Source: an uncultured Prevotellaceae bacterium
GTDB lineage: Bacteria; Bacteroidota; Bacteroidia; Bacteroidales; Bacteroidaceae
DNA: 64,000 bases
Direction of reading: 5' to 3'
Assembly (NCBI GenBank): GCA_946406435.1
Contig: CAMJKP010000001.1
Span: forward strand, 1-64,000
The notes beneath the pieces were generated by a model. It saw only the letters and a program-made list of their open reading frames with translations. It did not search any database and was not told where the DNA came from. Shown piece after piece: positions 62,108 through 64,000 of the stretch. Both the position numbers and the translations under genes were made by a program. Each line of letters starts with the position of its first letter. Positions within the stretch are counted from its first letter, which is position 1.

Positions 62108-64000
62108 ATGAAATTCGATTATTGTATCAAATTCCATCAGATGCCCTTAGCGCTCACTCAAACCGTCTTCGAGCAACTGATTGATGCCCCATGGCTTCAT
62201 CAGCTTTGCGAGCAGATAGCAGCAGGCAACAAGGACAAGAAGCGCGAGCTGCCAGCCGTGATGTGGCAGGCGCATTTCGACGGACAGAAACGAGCTAACA
62301 CGAACGCCAAAGCGAGTGGATTGTTTCAGCTCGATGTTGATCATCAGGATCCAGATGCGATATGGTCGCGCATCAAGGAGCGAACCAGCGAACTGGGCAT
62401 CTACATAGCCCACAAGACAGCCAGTCGCGAGGGCATCCGCATAGTGGCACGTTGCCGACCAGAGTTCAGCACCTTGCTCGATAATCAGCTATGGCTTTCG
62501 GAGCAGATTGGCGTGCAGCCCGATACCGCATGCAAGGATTTTGCCCGTCTCGGCTTCCTTTGCGAACGCTCATATTTCTATCATTATAATCCTCAGATTT
62601 TTACAGATGAACCAACTGTTTTGCTTGAGAATACAGGTGTGGAGAATCAGCCTGTCTCTCGTCCTCACAACATCCAGCCTAATGCTCCTGTGGAGTCAGG
62701 AGAAAAGACCATGAGTCTTGAGTTTCGTGGCATTCCCTATAGCGAGATTGTATCAGAATTGGTAGTCCGAACTGGTGGCGAGCCTTTCGAGGGAGAGCGT
62801 AACAACCGCCTCTACCTCATCTGCCGACTACTTGCCAACATAACCGACCGTCAGGCAGACCGTATCTTTCAGATTTGTCCACGCTTCGGATTGTCGGATC
62901 AGGAAGTACGAGCCTGCTGCGAGTCGGCTTGCAAATCGGCAAGGACGGAGAAGATGCCATACGTTCTGTATAAGGTTCTAAAGGACTTGGAGGCCAATAA
63001 TGATAGCGAAGACATAGCCGAAACGTATGAAGCCCCAGAGCCTCTGAAAATGCCCGAAACGAGCCACTTGCCTCCCCTAATCCGCGAGTTCGTAGAGACG
63101 AGTCCTGACGATTTCAAGGTAGCAACCGCCCTTGCCTGTCTCCCCATCTGCGGATTCCTCGGCTCTCGACTTCGTGCACGTTATCTGGATGGCGAGATGC
63201 AAGCTCCGTCGTTCATAGTCAATATCATAGCTCCGGCAGCAAGCGGCAAGGGTTCGCTATTGCGCATACCCGAAATATGTCTTGCCAAGGTGCGTGCCAT
63301 GGATGATGCAGGTCGTGAACAGGAGGCTGAATTCCAGCGTCAGTCAAGACTGAGGAAGAACGAGAAGAAGCAACTCGAAGAGCCGAAACCGATAGTTCGC
63401 GACATTCCTGCCAAGGTATCGGTTGCGCAGCTTCTGAAGCGAATGGTACAGGCGCGTGGATTGCATCTCATTTCCGTCTCATCAGAGGCTGACACGCTTA
63501 CCAACTCAAACAAGGCCGGAACGTGGGCGCAGAAGTCGGATATCTATCGTATCGCGCAGGATACCGATGGAGGCCGCTACGGACAGGATTACAAAAGTGA
63601 TACTTCGTACTCAGCCACTTGTCAGATGCGCTACAACCTTCTAACCCTCGGCACTCCAGGAGCCATAGCACGAGCTTTTCCCGATGTGGAGGACGGTCTC
63701 ATAACCCGTTGCATAATGCTTGAACTGCCCTCGCAATTCGGCAAGCCTATGCCTGTTCGCCATCAGCTAACGGCAAGTCAGGAACGTATCATATTTGATA
63801 AGGTAGATGCCCTTATGGGAATATGTCAGGATGCAGATGGCAACGTGCTGCCCGAATATCATCTCAACGTAGATTGGCTACGCGAGGGTATGGAGGCATG
63901 GGTGTCGGAGCAACGTTTGCGGGCCATTCGTGATGATGATCATGCACGCGACCAGTTCATGCGTAGAGCAGCCCTCATCGGCTTTCGTGCCGGAATGGTT
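62108..64000 (+). CDS. VirE-N / DUF3987 protein, running off the right edge
   Basis: 631 residues are visible and the frame is open at the window end (it is missing from the ORF track for that reason). The N-terminal domain (FQLDVDHQDPDAIWSRIKERTSELGIYIAHKTASREGIRIVARC) matches the BT4734/BF3469 VirE-N family. From about residue 315 (HLPPLIREFVETSPDDFKVATALACLPICGFLG) comes DUF3987 with a P-loop-like IIAPAASGKGSLL. Such proteins sit on Bacteroidota mobile and accessory islands and are thought to be primase/helicase-like. The 3' end is beyond the window. Confidence 0.8.
   Translation, partial: MKFDYCIKFHQMPLALTQTVFEQLIDAPWLHQLCEQIAAGNKDKKRELPAVMWQAHFDGQKRANTNAKASGLFQLDVDHQDPDAIWSRIKERTSELGIYIAHKTASREGIRIVARCRPEFSTLLDNQLWLSEQIGVQPDTACKDFARLGFLCERSYFYHYNPQIFTDEPTVLLENTGVENQPVSRPHNIQPNAPVESGEKTMSLEFRGIPYSEIVSELVVRTGGEPFEGERNNRLYLICRLLANITDRQADRIFQICPRFGLSDQEVRACCESACKSARTEKMPYVLYKVLKDLEANNDSEDIAETYEAPEPLKMPETSHLPPLIREFVETSPDDFKVATALACLPICGFLGSRLRARYLDGEMQAPSFIVNIIAPAASGKGSLLRIPEICLAKVRAMDDAGREQEAEFQRQSRLRKNEKKQLEEPKPIVRDIPAKVSVAQLLKRMVQARGLHLISVSSEADTLTNSNKAGTWAQKSDIYRIAQDTDGGRYGQDYKSDTSYSATCQMRYNLLTLGTPGAIARAFPDVEDGLITRCIMLELPSQFGKPMPVRHQLTASQERIIFDKVDALMGICQDADGNVLPEYHLNVDWLREGMEAWVSEQRLRAIRDDDHARDQFMRRAALIGFRAGMV

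Overview
The window looks like a chromosomal segment of a Prevotella-type Bacteroidota. Evidence for this: promoters of the TTG-N19-22-TAnnTTTG type, an oversized SecA (about 1,120 residues), LptC/LptD, a type IX secretion-like C-terminal tail on a BspA-type leucine-rich-repeat protein, reverse rubrerythrin, the GDP-fucose genes, and VirE-N/DUF3987 proteins. tRNA genes lack an encoded CCA.

Layout. (1) 1-16,780: a dense array of displaced Rhs C-terminal cassettes. Nine pieces of the RHS-repeat-associated core (YHSDHLGS ... GLYYYGARYMNP ... GNPxKLVDPDG) are each 5'-truncated. Most are fused to a different toxin-like tip (HExGH metallopeptidase, Ntox44-like, alpha/beta-hydrolase lipase, PD-(D/E)XK nuclease-like, L,D-transpeptidase-like, unknown) and followed by a cognate immunity candidate (lipoproteins, membrane proteins, SUKH-like proteins, soluble proteins). 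Cassettes are separated by a repeated terminator hairpin. Four separators also carry a conserved spacer holding eight 11-bp iterons, four in each orientation. The array looks like a silent toxin/immunity reservoir for a full-length rhs gene outside the left edge. (2) 16,968-18,482: a 5'-truncated BspA-type LRR gene. (3) 18,483-21,377: about 2.9 kb without genes, filled with dispersed palindromic repeats. (4) 21,378-31,687 (minus): an envelope-biogenesis block with an SGNH hydrolase, LptD-like protein, PpiD/SurA-type chaperone, CNNM/CorC protein, LptC and a FadL-like outer-membrane protein. (5) 31,789-45,629 (plus): Lnb-domain (DUF4105) protein, a PafA-like protein that lacks metal ligands, SecA, an ABC ATPase, a small acidic protein, the ManC-Gmd-Fcl GDP-fucose pathway, PurA and HisS. 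(6) 45,709-52,920: a pectin-related acetylesterase with a vestigial pectinesterase tail, a Fur/PerR regulator plus reverse rubrerythrin, an AMP-ligase-ACP-acyltransferase fusion, a TonB-C protein and tRNA-Arg. (7) 53,083-57,036: rsfS-ftsH-cdsA (minus) and tRNA-Gln. (8) 57,429-64,000: a poorly characterised accessory cluster (DUF6266-like protein, small coiled-coil protein, unknowns, and a VirE-N/DUF3987 protein running off the right edge).

The most novel-looking material is the Rhs cassette array with its helically phased inverted iterons and fixed-left/variable-right junctions. A second layer is several families of palindromic intergenic repeats that also contribute promoters, stop codons and even coding sequence to neighbouring genes. 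All functional names come from reading motifs; no database search was possible.
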